Shown: positions 28,300 to 37,118 of the stretch, in pieces | Numbering within the stretch: the first letter of the stretch is position 1 | Layout: every line of letters starts with the position of its first letter | Assembly (NCBI GenBank): GCA_958452575.1 | Contig: CAUDUM010000006.1 | Coordinates: forward strand, 62,001 to 126,000 | From: an uncultured Eggerthellaceae bacterium | GTDB lineage: Bacteria > Actinomycetota > Coriobacteriia > Coriobacteriales > Eggerthellaceae | DNA length: 64,000 nucleotides | Direction of reading: 5' to 3' | Made by a program: the position numbers and the translations under genes | The notes under the pieces: model-generated | What the model was told of the DNA's origin: nothing | What the model saw: only the letters and a program-made list of their open reading frames with translations | Database searches by the model: none

Positions 28300-30927
28300 T
28301 CAGTGCGCCTCTGCCCAGTTGGCGCCGGTTTGGACATCGACGACGAGCGGCACGCGCAGCTTCGCCACGTTCTCCATGATCTCGCGCACCATCGCCGTGA
28401 GCTTCTCCACCTCGTCCTCCGGCACGCTGAAGTCCAACTCGTCGTGCACCTGCACGAGCAGGCGGGCGCGCATGCCCTCCGCCATCAGGCGATCCTGCAC
28501 CTGACGCATCGCCAGCTTGATGATGTCGGCGGCGCTGCCCTGCATGGGGTGGTTCATCGCCGTGCGCTCGCCGAAGCCGCGTTGGCTGGCGTTGGACGAT
28601 TTGAGCTCGGGGATATGGCGCTTGCGGCCGAACATCGTCTCGGCGAATCCGCTCTCCTTTGCGCGGGCGACCGTGTCGTCCAGATACGCACGCACGCCGG
28701 GATACGCTTCGAAATAGCGGTCGATCATCTCCTTGGCCTCGCCGAACGGGATCCCCAGGCTCTGGGACAAGCCGAACGCCTGCTGGCCGTAGACGATGCC
28801 GAAGTTGACCGCCTTGGCGCGGCTTCGCAGCCCGGGCGTGACCTCCTCGACCGGCACGCCGAACACGCGAGCCGCCGTGGACGCATGGAAATCGGCGCCG
28901 CTGCAGAACGCGTCGACCAGGTGCTCATCTGCGGACAGATGCGCCAGTAGACGCAGCTCGATCTGCGAGTAGTCGGCGGACAGGAAGCGCTCGCCTTGCG
29001 CCAGCGGCACGAAGCACGTGCGGATCTGGCGGCCGAACTCGGTGCGCACGGGGATGTTCTGCAGGTTGGGGTCCGACGAGGACAGGCGCCCCGTCGTGGT
29101 GACCGTCTCGTTGAACGTGGTGTGCACGCGGCCGTCGCCCGCCCGCAGACGCGGCAGCGTATCGATGTAGGTCGACTTGATCTTGGCGAGCTCGCGGTAG
29201 CGGAGCACGAGCGCCGGCACCTCGTGCTCGGCGGAAAGCTCCTTGAGGACGCTGGCATCGGTGGAGTAACCGCGCTGATTCTTCTTGCGCGGCTTGAGGC
29301 CGATGACCTCGAACAGGATATGGGAGAGCTGCTTGGGCGAGTCGAGGTTGAACTCCTCGCCCGCCAGCTCGAAGATGCGCGCGGACAGCTCGTCGAGCTC
29401 GCCTTGCGTGGATTCACCGAGGCTTTTGAGGTGCGCGGTATCGATGGCGGCTCCCGTGCGCTCCATGATGGCGAGCACCGCGACCAGCGGCGCGTCGATG
29501 TCGCGGAAGGCGGCAAGCGATCCGTCGGACTCCAGCGCCTTCTCAAGGGGCTGCGCGAGACGGCGCGCCGCAGCCGCCTGCGAGGCGGCGCGGGCATCGT
29601 CGTCTTTGGCATCGGGGAGGATCCCTCCGACGTAGGCGTCCAAGAGCGCGTCGTACGAATACGACGCCACCGAGGAGTTGAGGATGTAGCCCGCAAGCCC
29701 CAGGTCGAACGCATCCATCGCCATGAGGTCCGCATCGTCGACCAATGCGGGAAGCGACGTGTCCGCAGGGTAGATGCGATGAAGCTCCGCCTTGACGTCG
29801 AGCGTTGCGAAGGGGCACGAGCGTACGATGCGGGCGAAGGCGTCCAGGCCCTCGTCGTCCATCAGCAACGCCGTCCCCCGCTGCGCGCTCACGGCGAACC
29901 GGACGCCGGAGCTGAACAGGGACTCCTGCTCGGGCGCGACGAACGCGATTCCGACGCGCTCGCCTGCCACGCACGCCTCGTCGATCAGGGCGAGCGCATC
30001 CGATCCGGTCAGGATGGGATCCCATTCAAGCGGGGCGACCTGCTTGACGGGCTCCCTTCCCACCAGCTTGAGCACGCGCGTCAGATGCGCGTTGAAACGC
30101 ACGGCGCGGAACGCCTCGGTCACCGCGTCCACATCGAACGACGGGAAGCTGGCGTCCTCGATGTCGAGCGGGAAGTCCAGATCGCGCACGATCGTCGCCA
30201 CGCGGCGGCTGATGTAGGCGGCGTCCTTGTTCTCCTGGAGGTTCTGGAGCTGCTTGCCCTTGAGCTTGTCGAGGTTCTCGTAGATGCCGTCGATGCTGCC
30301 GTAGGCCGAAAGCAGGCGCGCCGCGCCTTTGTCGCCGATGCCGGGCACGCCGGGGATGTTGTCGGAGCTGTCGCCTTTGAGGCCCAGGAAATCGGGGAAC
30401 TGCGCAGGTGTGACGCCGTAGCGCTCCTCCACCTCGGCGGGACCGTAGATCGCCACGTCGGTGATGCCCTTCTTGGTGGTGACGATGCGGGTGAGGTCGC
30501 TTGCCAGCTGATAGGCATCCTTGTCGCCCGTGACGAGCAGCGTCTCGTAGCCCAGTTCCTCGTCGCGCGCGGCGATGGTGCCCAGGATGTCGTCGCCCTC
30601 CCAGCCCTTCACGCGCACGACCGGCACGTTCATCGACTCCAGCAGGCCCTCGATGATCGGGAACTGCACTTTGAGGTCCTCGTCCATAGGCGGGCGCTGC
30701 GCTTTGTACTGCTCGAGCGCCTCCATGCGAAACGCAGGGCGCCCCGCGTCGAACGCGCAGATGACGGCGTCGGGGTCGGCCACCTCCACGAACTTAAGGA
30801 GCATCGAGATGAACCCGAACACGGCGTTGGTGGGCGTGCCGTCGGGGGCGTTCATCGTGGGCGGAACAGCATGATAGGCGCGGTGCATGAGCGAGTTGCC
30901 GTCGATGACGGCGATCTTTCTGGGCAT
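28300..30927 (-). CDS. polA: DNA polymerase I
   Basis: This repair and Okazaki-fragment polymerase has 875 residues. The N-terminal 5'-nuclease part runs to about residue 300 (IAVIDGNSLMHRAYHA, SDNIPGVPGIGDKGA). The middle resembles the 3'-5' exonuclease fold but lacks the metal-binding DxE, and I see no replacement acidic set. The C-terminal polymerase is intact, with Asp in FLSADYSQIELRLLAHLS and VQVHDELDFSVP. I place the start at ATG 30927, with GTGAGGAT as RBS; ATG 30933 and GTG 30939 are also possible. Confidence 0.96.
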   Translation of the reverse strand: MPRKIAVIDGNSLMHRAYHAVPPTMNAPDGTPTNAVFGFISMLLKFVEVADPDAVICAFDAGRPAFRMEALEQYKAQRPPMDEDLKVQFPIIEGLLESMNVPVVRVKGWEGDDILGTIAARDEELGYETLLVTGDKDAYQLASDLTRIVTTKKGITDVAIYGPAEVEERYGVTPAQFPDFLGLKGDSSDNIPGVPGIGDKGAARLLSAYGSIDGIYENLDKLKGKQLQNLQENKDAAYISRRVATIVRDLDFPLDIEDASFPSFDVDAVTEAFRAVRFNAHLTRVLKLVGREPVKQVAPLEWDPILTGSDALALIDEACVAGERVGIAFVAPEQESLFSSGVRFAVSAQRGTALLMDDEGLDAFARIVRSCPFATLDVKAELHRIYPADTSLPALVDDADLMAMDAFDLGLAGYILNSSVASYSYDALLDAYVGGILPDAKDDDARAASQAAAARRLAQPLEKALESDGSLAAFRDIDAPLVAVLAIMERTGAAIDTAHLKSLGESTQGELDELSARIFELAGEEFNLDSPKQLSHILFEVIGLKPRKKNQRGYSTDASVLKELSAEHEVPALVLRYRELAKIKSTYIDTLPRLRAGDGRVHTTFNETVTTTGRLSSSDPNLQNIPVRTEFGRQIRTCFVPLAQGERFLSADYSQIELRLLAHLSADEHLVDAFCSGADFHASTAARVFGVPVEEVTPGLRSRAKAVNFGIVYGQQAFGLSQSLGIPFGEAKEMIDRYFEAYPGVRAYLDDTVARAKESGFAETMFGRKRHIPELKSSNASQRGFGERTAMNHPMQGSAADIIKLAMRQVQDRLMAEGMRARLLVQVHDELDFSVPEDEVEKLTAMVREIMENVAKLRVPLVVDVQTGANWAEAH

Positions 30928-30998
30928 GGGCATCCTCACTGATCGGTTTCCGATCGCCTAGTATAGCGCAGCCGCCGCGAGACGGCCGTGGGCGCAAT

Positions 30999-31035
30999 GC
31001 GACAGGGGACGGGGCGTCTGTCACGTTTGGATGAT
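30999..31035. repeat. REP-like palindromic element, copy 2
   Basis: Read on the minus strand: ATCATCCAAACGTGACAG, 12 bases, CTGTCGC. It is 37 bases long with the same GTGACAG...CTGTCRC ends as the other copies. It lies between the polA start and the stop of the oxidoreductase gene. Confidence 0.8.
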
Positions 31036-31093
31036 TCCGCACGGCAGAAAGACCGCCTGCTCCGCCGCGTTCGGGCGCTGCCGCGCGCCGCAT

Positions 31094-32494
31094 CTACCTC
31101 TGCGCCAACCACTCACCCATCAGATGCCCCATCACCGACGCCATCATGAGACCGCGCGTCCAGCCGCTCGAGTCTCCCAGGCAGTGCAGGCCGGGAAGGC
31201 TCGTCTCGAAGCCCTCGCCCAGCACCACGCGGTTGCTGTAGAACTTGAGCTCGGGCGCGTACAGCAGCGTCTCGCCCGCCGCGAACCCGGGAATGGCCTC
31301 GTCGACCGCCAGCATGAAGTTGATGATGGACGTCATCGTGCGGTACGGCAGCGCGTTGGTGATGTCGCCCGCCACCGCATCGGGCAGCGTCGGGCGCACG
31401 TTGGAGCGCTCGAGCTCGTGCTGCCAGGTGCGCTTGCCGTCCTGGATATCGCCGAAACGCTGGACGAGCAGGCGCCCCGAGCCCAGCATGTTGGCGAGCT
31501 CGCCGATCTTGCGCGCATAGGCGATGGGCTGGTCGAACGGCTCGGTGAAGCGATGCGAGCACAGGATCGCCAGGTTGGTGTTGGCGGATTTGCGATCCTT
31601 GTACGAGTGCCCGTTGACGACTGCCAGGCCGCCTTCGTAGTTTTCCTGGCTGACGAAACCGCCGGGGTTCTGGCAGAACGTGCGCACCTTATCGCGAAAC
31701 GGATTGGGGTATCCGATGAGCTTGCTTTCGTAGAGCACGTTGTTCACGCGCTCCATGATCTCGTTGCGCAGCTCCACGCGCACGCCGATGTCCACCACGC
31801 CCGGCTCGTGCCCGATGGCATGGCGCTCGCAGAGCCGCTCGAGCCAGTCGGCGCCGCGGCGTCCCGTCGCGACGACGACGCGTTCGGCGCGCAGCGCCTC
31901 GACGGAGCCGTCCGGGCCTTCGAGTTCGACGCCGACGCACCGGCCACCCTCAACCAAGATGTCGCGGCAGGTGGTGCAGAAGCGCAGGTCGGCCCCCGCC
32001 TCGCGCAGGTGGCCCTCGATGCGCGCGTAGATCTGCTGGGCGCGTTCGGTGCCCAGATGGCGGATCGGGCAGTCGACCAGCTTGAGGCCCGCCTGGATGG
32101 CGCGGCGGCGGATCTCCTTGACCTCCTCGTCGACGCCCGCGCCCTCCACGTGCTCGTCGGCACCGAAGGAAAGGTAGATGCCGTCGACCTGCTCGATGGC
32201 GCGCTGCGCTGTATCGAATCCGATGAGCTCGGGCAGATCGCCGCCCACCTCCGCCGAAAGCGACAGCTTGCCGTCGGAGAACGCGCCCGCACCGGAGAAG
32301 CCGGTCGTGATGCGGCACGGGTCGCAGCCCACGCACTGCCCGGTGTGCTCCTTGGGGCATTTGCGCTGCTCGACCGGCAGTCCGGTGTCGACGAGCACGA
32401 TGCGCGCCGCGGGCTTCCGCGAGAGCAGCCCCAGCGCCGTGAAGATGCCGGACGGGCCGGCGCCGATGATGACGATGTCGGTTTCGTTTGCCAT
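31094..32494 (-). CDS. FAD-dependent oxidoreductase (COG2509-like)
   Basis: This 466-residue flavoprotein has an N-terminal dinucleotide fold, DIVIIGAGPSGIFTALGLL, and a C-terminal flavin contact in LHCLGDSSGWTRGLMMASVMG. Between them is VVVATGRRGADWLERL. A Cys cluster, KCPKEHTGQCVGCDPC near residues 45-60, may bind a metal or be redox active. The family is widespread in anaerobes and annotated only as an NAD(P)/FAD-dependent oxidoreductase; the substrate is unknown. GGAG lies eight bases before the ATG. It appears to be a single-gene unit. Confidence 0.88.
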   Translation of the reverse strand: MANETDIVIIGAGPSGIFTALGLLSRKPAARIVLVDTGLPVEQRKCPKEHTGQCVGCDPCRITTGFSGAGAFSDGKLSLSAEVGGDLPELIGFDTAQRAIEQVDGIYLSFGADEHVEGAGVDEEVKEIRRRAIQAGLKLVDCPIRHLGTERAQQIYARIEGHLREAGADLRFCTTCRDILVEGGRCVGVELEGPDGSVEALRAERVVVATGRRGADWLERLCERHAIGHEPGVVDIGVRVELRNEIMERVNNVLYESKLIGYPNPFRDKVRTFCQNPGGFVSQENYEGGLAVVNGHSYKDRKSANTNLAILCSHRFTEPFDQPIAYARKIGELANMLGSGRLLVQRFGDIQDGKRTWQHELERSNVRPTLPDAVAGDITNALPYRTMTSIINFMLAVDEAIPGFAAGETLLYAPELKFYSNRVVLGEGFETSLPGLHCLGDSSGWTRGLMMASVMGHLMGEWLAQR

Positions 32495-32739
32495 TTCAGA
32501 GCTCCATCCTTCGGCCGCCTACGCTCATCGTCGGTTTTCCGCCATCTCCAACGGCTTTTCGACGATTAGCGCGGATGTCGATCCCTGCAACAAGGGCGCG
32601 GCGCAGTACGCACCTTTCCCATCAGGGGTTTTGCTTTAGACTATAATCGCATGATCTCCACCGGGCCTTGAGAATTGCGCAAATCGACCGATTCTCGACC
32701 GACTCTGGCGGATTTTGTCCGATTAGCGCAGTGCACGCA

Positions 32740-33498
32740 TCATCCCAACAACCCCGCGCTGCTTTCGGCAATGCGGGCGGCGAGCGCCTCGCCACGCAGC
32801 GCCTCAAGAGCTTCGAGCGTGTCGGACAGCGTGCCGAGAAGCTCATCCGGATCGAACACGCCGCCCGCGGACGGCGGCAGGTCGGTTTCGAGCAGCAGGC
32901 GATCCGCGGGCAGGATGCGGGCGTACTCGCGGCCGCGCTTGGTCTGCAGCATGCGGGGGTTGATCGAGAAGAAGCAGCCCAGGCGCACGGCGCGTTGGTG
33001 CTGGTCGGACGGGCCAGAGTACCAGTGGAGGATGCAGTCGCACGACCCTTCCCCGCCAGGCGCCAGGCAGCCGGTCTCCTCGAGGACGCCGAGCACCTCC
33101 GCCGCCGCTCCCACCGCATGGAGGGAGAGCACCTTGCCGCCCGCCTCGCCCGCAACCGCGCAGATGCGCCGGAACGCATCCAGCTGAACGTCGCGCGACG
33201 CCTCGCGACGCTTGCCGAAGTCGAGTCCGATCTCTGCGATAAAGCGCGCCTCGCGGGCAAGCTCGACGCATCGCGCCACATCCTCCTCGCCGCAACGACC
33301 CTCGTCTAGCCACCACGGATGCAGGCCGAGCCCGACGCGCACGGCCGGCTCATCAGCCAGCGCTTCGCGCATCTGCACGTACTCAGCCGGCTCCACCGTC
33401 GCGGACAGCGCGCCGCCGCCGTCCGCCGCGAGCGCGGCCGCCAACTCGGCAGCATTATCGGCAAACCCCAGGTGGCAATGCATATCGAACAAGCGCAT
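32740..33498 (-). CDS. TatD-family metal-dependent hydrolase
   Basis: This is a 252-residue TIM-barrel hydrolase. Metal ligands are visible as MHCHLGF at the start, GLHPWWLDE, AEIGLDFGK, LSLHAVG and LLLETDLPP. TatD proteins are associated with 3'-5' exonuclease or deoxyribonuclease activity in DNA repair, but members differ. It is more divergent than the classic TatD/YcfH. The start at 33498 has GGAGG ten bases upstream; an ATG two codons earlier in frame is absent, so this start is preferred. Confidence 0.88.
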   Translation of the reverse strand: MRLFDMHCHLGFADNAAELAAALAADGGGALSATVEPAEYVQMREALADEPAVRVGLGLHPWWLDEGRCGEEDVARCVELAREARFIAEIGLDFGKRREASRDVQLDAFRRICAVAGEAGGKVLSLHAVGAAAEVLGVLEETGCLAPGGEGSCDCILHWYSGPSDQHQRAVRLGCFFSINPRMLQTKRGREYARILPADRLLLETDLPPSAGGVFDPDELLGTLSDTLEALEALRGEALAARIAESSAGLLG

Positions 33499-33675
33499 CG
33501 CTTTCAACCTCCTTCGCTTACACCGCGGTCTTCCATGAATCGGCGGCCAACGCGATCTTGCGGGAAACCGCGCATAATCGGCGAATGCGTCCAACTCGCA
33601 AAACGAAGCCATCCGAACTTGAGTCCCCGAAGGATCATCGAACCGCAACGGAGAGACGATCCCGCCGCATGCCGA

Positions 33676-33712
33676 TTATCCAAATGTGACAGAAGGAACG
33701 TCCCCTGTCACA
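33676..33712. repeat. REP-like palindromic element, copy 3
   Basis: ATTATCCAAATGTGACAG, 12 bases, CTGTCAC; 37 bases in all. It lies five bases past the stop of tcdA (minus strand). Its last CCCTGTCAC is repeated once immediately after it, at 33714-33722, and the second copy overlaps the tcdA stop. Confidence 0.8.
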
Positions 33713-33717
33713 CCCTG

Positions 33718-34575
33718 TCACGCCTCCAGGCCGGCGAGCTCGCAGATCACGGCGCCGGCGATCATCTGGCCCATGATGGGCGGCATGAACGACGCGGTGC
33801 CCAGGTTCGACCGCTCGCTGCGCGCGGCGCCCTCGCGCGTCGGCACGCGCACCGGCTCCTCGGCGGAATACAGCACGCGCAGGCGGCGGATGCCGCGCTT
33901 GCGGCCCTCCTTGCGCATGATGCGGCACAGCGGGCAGTTCACCGTGTCGTAGAGGTCGGCGATGCGCAGCGCCTCGGGATGCAGCTTGTTGGCGGCGCCC
34001 ATGCTGCTGATCAGCGTGATGCCGCGCTCCTGGGCGATCTCGGCGAGCGCGAGCTTGGCAGACACGGTGTCGATGGCGTCGACCACGTAGTCGAGCCGCC
34101 CGCCGTCGGCCTCGGCCCAGGCGCGCATCTCGTCCAGCAGCTCCCCCAGATTCTCGCGCAGCACGAGCATGTGGCGCGTCTCGACCGCCGCATGCGGGTT
34201 GATGTCCGCGACCATCGCGCGCATCACGTCGACCTTGCGCCGACCGAGCGTGCTGCAAAAGGCGATCGCCTGGCGGTTGATGTTGCTCGCCTGCACGATG
34301 TCGCGGTCGACCAGGAACAGATTGCCCACGCCGCCACGCGCGAGCGCCTCGACGCAGTTCGAGCCGACACCCCCGAGCCCCAGCACGGCGACGTGCGCGG
34401 ACGCCAGGCTCGCAAGGCCGTCCGCGCCCATGATCAGCTCGAGCTTCTCGGCGGCGTTGCCGGCGCCCGCCGCTGCGGCATCGCACGACTCCATGACCTC
34501 GGGGCGCGCTTGCGCTGACGCCCGCGCGTCGGCGGCGCCATCGGGCACCGCGGCGGTGCGCTCAGGATCCCTCAT
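33718..34575 (-). CDS. tRNA threonylcarbamoyladenosine dehydratase (TcdA-like)
   Basis: This is a 285-residue ThiF/E1-like protein that activates with ATP. The nucleotide-binding loop is AVLGLGGVGSNCVEALARGGVG, followed by VDRDIVQASNINRQ and VVDAIDTVSAKLALAEI. TcdA cyclises the t6A37 base of tRNAs to ct6A. The C-terminal CPLCRIMRKEGRKRGI is typical of TcdA rather than MoeB. The start at 34575 overlaps the patatin stop as ATGA and has GGGAGGAG upstream. About 45 Ala-rich residues precede the domain; a later ATG (MESCDAA) is possible. Confidence 0.9.
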   Translation of the reverse strand: MRDPERTAAVPDGAADARASAQARPEVMESCDAAAAGAGNAAEKLELIMGADGLASLASAHVAVLGLGGVGSNCVEALARGGVGNLFLVDRDIVQASNINRQAIAFCSTLGRRKVDVMRAMVADINPHAAVETRHMLVLRENLGELLDEMRAWAEADGGRLDYVVDAIDTVSAKLALAEIAQERGITLISSMGAANKLHPEALRIADLYDTVNCPLCRIMRKEGRKRGIRRLRVLYSAEEPVRVPTREGAARSERSNLGTASFMPPIMGQMIAGAVICELAGLEA

Positions 34576-35561
34576 CGCAGGAACTCCTCCCACGCATCCG
34601 CCTCGCGCTGCGCCTGCGCCAGCCCGCGCATGAAACTCGCCTCGAGCTTGGCACGGTCGGTCTCCTTGTTGGACACGTCCATCGCCTCGGGGTAGAACAC
34701 GTACGCGGCGCCCGCCCGCTCGAGCCGCTCGATCTCGTCGCACAGCTCGTTGTAGGGCTGCCAGCGCGCGATCGTGCGCTCGGCGATCACGGGATGCTTG
34801 CGGAACGCGAGCTTCATCGCGGCGGCAGCCCCGGCGCCCAGGGGCTTTTTGCGGTAGCCGCGCGGACGCGTGCGCACGATGAAGAAGCGCTCGAACCCGT
34901 CGCGGCGCGCCGCCTCCAGGCAGATGCCCCAGCTCGTGCCCATGCCTCCGTCCATGTAGGTGCGCCCGTCGATCTCGGTCGGCGGCATGAACAGCGGCAT
35001 GGTCGACGATGCGCGCACGCGCAGCCCCATGGCGCGCGGCGTAGGCATGTCCGCCTTGGTCCAGGCCACCGTCTCGCCGGTGTCCCAGTCGATCGCCTCG
35101 ATGTGGAGGTCGGCGGGGTTGGCTTGGAAGGTGTCCCAGTCGAGCGCCATCACCTCGCCGGTGCCCAGAAGCTCCTCGGCGATCCCCTCGTACAGATGCG
35201 CCGCGTTGAAGTAGCCGCGTCCGGAAAGCAGGCTGCCCACCCCGCCGAAGTCGGGATCGTCGACAAGGTCGACGAACGAGGCCTTGGTGCGCGGGATGTC
35301 GCGCGAGAGGTAGTTGACCGAATGGCTCGATCCGGCGGAGATGCCGTACACCTTGGGGAAGTTCAAGCCGCGCTGCAACAGCGTGACCATCGCGCCGGCC
35401 GTGTAGCTGGCGCGCATGCCGCCGCCCTCGATGATAAGGGCGACGTCGGGGATGTTGACGGCGGGGTCGGGCGCGACTTTCGGGAGGCCGGCGGCACCGG
35501 AACCGCCCGCGACACCCTGCGCTCCTGTCGCCCGGCTCTGTGATGATTTCGAAGTATCCAT
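34572..35561 (-). CDS. Patatin-like phospholipase (RssA type)
   Basis: This 329-residue cytoplasmic serine hydrolase has the patatin Ser-Asp dyad. The glycine-rich oxyanion loop is IIEGGGMRASYTAG, the nucleophile Ser lies in YGISAGSSHS, and Asp lies in YMDGGMGTSWG. No signal peptide or membrane segment is seen; a 45-residue Ser/Gly/Ala-rich N-terminus precedes the domain. It is coupled to tcdA by a four-base overlap. The substrate is likely a membrane lipid, but not determinable. Start at 35561, just inside a 75-base divergent promoter region. Confidence 0.9.
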   Translation of the reverse strand: MDTSKSSQSRATGAQGVAGGSGAAGLPKVAPDPAVNIPDVALIIEGGGMRASYTAGAMVTLLQRGLNFPKVYGISAGSSHSVNYLSRDIPRTKASFVDLVDDPDFGGVGSLLSGRGYFNAAHLYEGIAEELLGTGEVMALDWDTFQANPADLHIEAIDWDTGETVAWTKADMPTPRAMGLRVRASSTMPLFMPPTEIDGRTYMDGGMGTSWGICLEAARRDGFERFFIVRTRPRGYRKKPLGAGAAAAMKLAFRKHPVIAERTIARWQPYNELCDEIERLERAGAAYVFYPEAMDVSNKETDRAKLEASFMRGLAQAQREADAWEEFLR

Positions 35562-35636
35562 GCACCGCAGTATAGCCGCTCCGCCGGCGCTACAATACAG
35601 AAACGTGCCAAACGTCCCCAAGAAGAAAGGCCCGCC
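35562..35636. promoter_or_regulatory. Divergent promoter region, patatin / yhcH-like gene
   Basis: Both directions must start within 75 bases. A TACAAT at 35591-35596 fits a rightward -10, and TATACT (35574-35569, minus) fits a leftward -10. Neither has a consensus -35. Confidence 0.4.
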
Positions 35637-36110
35637 ATGCTGGTAGCCCAACTCGACAACGCGCTGCGCCACGATTACCTCTCAGAGCGCTTCCGCAAAG
35701 CCTACGCCTTCCTGAACCGCGACGACCTTTTCGCGCTCCCCGTCGGACGCGTCGACATCGACGGCGACGAGGTGTTCGCCAACATCCAGGAATACGAGAC
35801 GGCGCCCGCCGGAGAGCGTCTCTACGAGGCGCATCGGCGCTATTACGACGTGCAGTTCATGGTCGCAGGCATCGAGTCGATGTGGTACGCGCCGCTCGAG
35901 GAACTGAAGCCGGAGGGCAACTTCGACGAAGAAGGAGACGGCGGGCTGTTCTCCGCCGCCTCCGGCGCGCCGGAAAGCGAGATCGTCCTCAGGGCGGGCG
36001 ATCTCGCGGTGGTGGCGCCCGAGGACGCGCACAAGCCCCGCTGCATCCCCTCCGCCGAGGACGGCCACCCGCAGCGCGTCCGCAAGATCGTGGTCAAGGT
36101 CCTGGCGTAA
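35637..36110 (+). CDS. YhcH/YjgK/YiaL-family (TabA-like) protein
   Basis: This 157-residue cupin-like protein matches the DUF386 pattern: AYAFLNRDDLFALPVGRVDIDGDEVFANIQEYETAP, then EAHRRYYDVQFMVAGIESM, and the late DLAVVAPEDAHKPRC. Family members are linked to sialic acid or sugar catabolism and, for TabA, biofilm control. No sugar genes lie nearby, so the role is open. GAAAGG lies six bases before the ATG. It begins a rightward run of genes. Confidence 0.88.
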   Translation: MLVAQLDNALRHDYLSERFRKAYAFLNRDDLFALPVGRVDIDGDEVFANIQEYETAPAGERLYEAHRRYYDVQFMVAGIESMWYAPLEELKPEGNFDEEGDGGLFSAASGAPESEIVLRAGDLAVVAPEDAHKPRCIPSAEDGHPQRVRKIVVKVLA

Positions 36111-36161
36111 CCCAGCCCCCGACCGCGCGAACCGCTCGCCCGCATCACCAGAGGACACCCC

Positions 36162-37097
36162 ATGGCAGACACCCGAAACGACACCCCGACGGCAATCCCG
36201 GAAACTCTCGTCCGCAGGCTCGAAGCCCAGTACGGCGCCGAGGCCTTCGCGCGCATCCGCGCCGGATTCGAGGCGAGGCGTCCGACGACGCTGCGCGCCA
36301 ACGCGCTCAAAGCGGACCGCGCTGCCACCGCGCGCCAGCTCGACGATGCCGGCATCGCATGGGACCCCGCCCCCGCCCCCGCGCTCGCGGATGCGTTCGT
36401 CCTCCGCGGGGCACGCGAGGATGCCGTGCGGGAGCTTCCCGCCTACGGCGCCGGCGAACTCTATCTTCAAAGCCTCTCGGCCATGTTGCCCGCGCTCGTG
36501 CTCGACCCGCGCCCCGGCGAGAACATCCTGGACATGGCCGCCGCGCCCGGCGGAAAGACCTGCCAGATGGCGGCGCTTTCGGGCGGCGGCGCGTTCATCA
36601 CCGCATGCGAGAAGAACCATGTGCGGGCCGAGCGCCTGCGCTACAACCTCGCCCGCCAGGGCGCCGCGCGCGTCACCGTGATGGAGTGCGACGCCCGCAA
36701 GCTCGACGAGTTCTTCCGGTTCGACAAGATCCTGCTTGACGCGCCGTGCAGCGGCTCCGGCACGGTGCAGACCGGACCGGGCGCGCGCAAGTGCGGCTTC
36801 TCCGACGAGCTGCTCGCCCGCAGCGTCAAGACGCAGCAGGCGCTCCTGCGCCGCGCGCTCGACGTGCTCGCGCCGGGCGGCATCCTCGTCTACGCCACGT
36901 GCTCGATCCTAGCGGACGAGAACGAGGGCGTGCTCGAACGCGTGCTCCCCGGCTCGGGCGCCGAGCTCGAGCCGCTGCCGGAAGACCTGCTCGAAGGGGT
37001 GCCGCTTCTGCCCTGCCGCCTGCCCGAGGCGGCAGTCGTCTGCCCCACGGACCTGTTCGAGGGTTTCTTTGTCGCCCTCGTCAAGAAGAAGCGCTGA
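36162..37097 (+). CDS. RNA m5C methyltransferase, NOL1/NOP2/Sun (RsmF-like)
   Basis: This 311-residue SAM-dependent enzyme methylates C5 of cytosine in RNA. It has the SAM site ILDMAAAPGGKTCQMAAL and the two catalytic cysteines in LLDAPCSGSGTV and YATCSILADENEGVLE. It lacks both the N-terminal NusB-like domain of RsmB and the C-terminal PUA domain of full-length RsmF, so it is a short, core-only form whose rRNA or tRNA target cannot be read. GAGGA lies about nine bases before the ATG. Confidence 0.9.
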   Translation: MADTRNDTPTAIPETLVRRLEAQYGAEAFARIRAGFEARRPTTLRANALKADRAATARQLDDAGIAWDPAPAPALADAFVLRGAREDAVRELPAYGAGELYLQSLSAMLPALVLDPRPGENILDMAAAPGGKTCQMAALSGGGAFITACEKNHVRAERLRYNLARQGAARVTVMECDARKLDEFFRFDKILLDAPCSGSGTVQTGPGARKCGFSDELLARSVKTQQALLRRALDVLAPGGILVYATCSILADENEGVLERVLPGSGAELEPLPEDLLEGVPLLPCRLPEAAVVCPTDLFEGFFVALVKKKR

Positions 37098-37118
37098 GCC
37101 GCCTGCGAAGGAGGACCT

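Noticed and set aside
32642..32647. Perfect TATAAT on the plus strand as promoter of an unseen small RNA
   Set aside because: No -35, no clear terminator and no structured RNA downstream before tatD; kept only as a coincidence.
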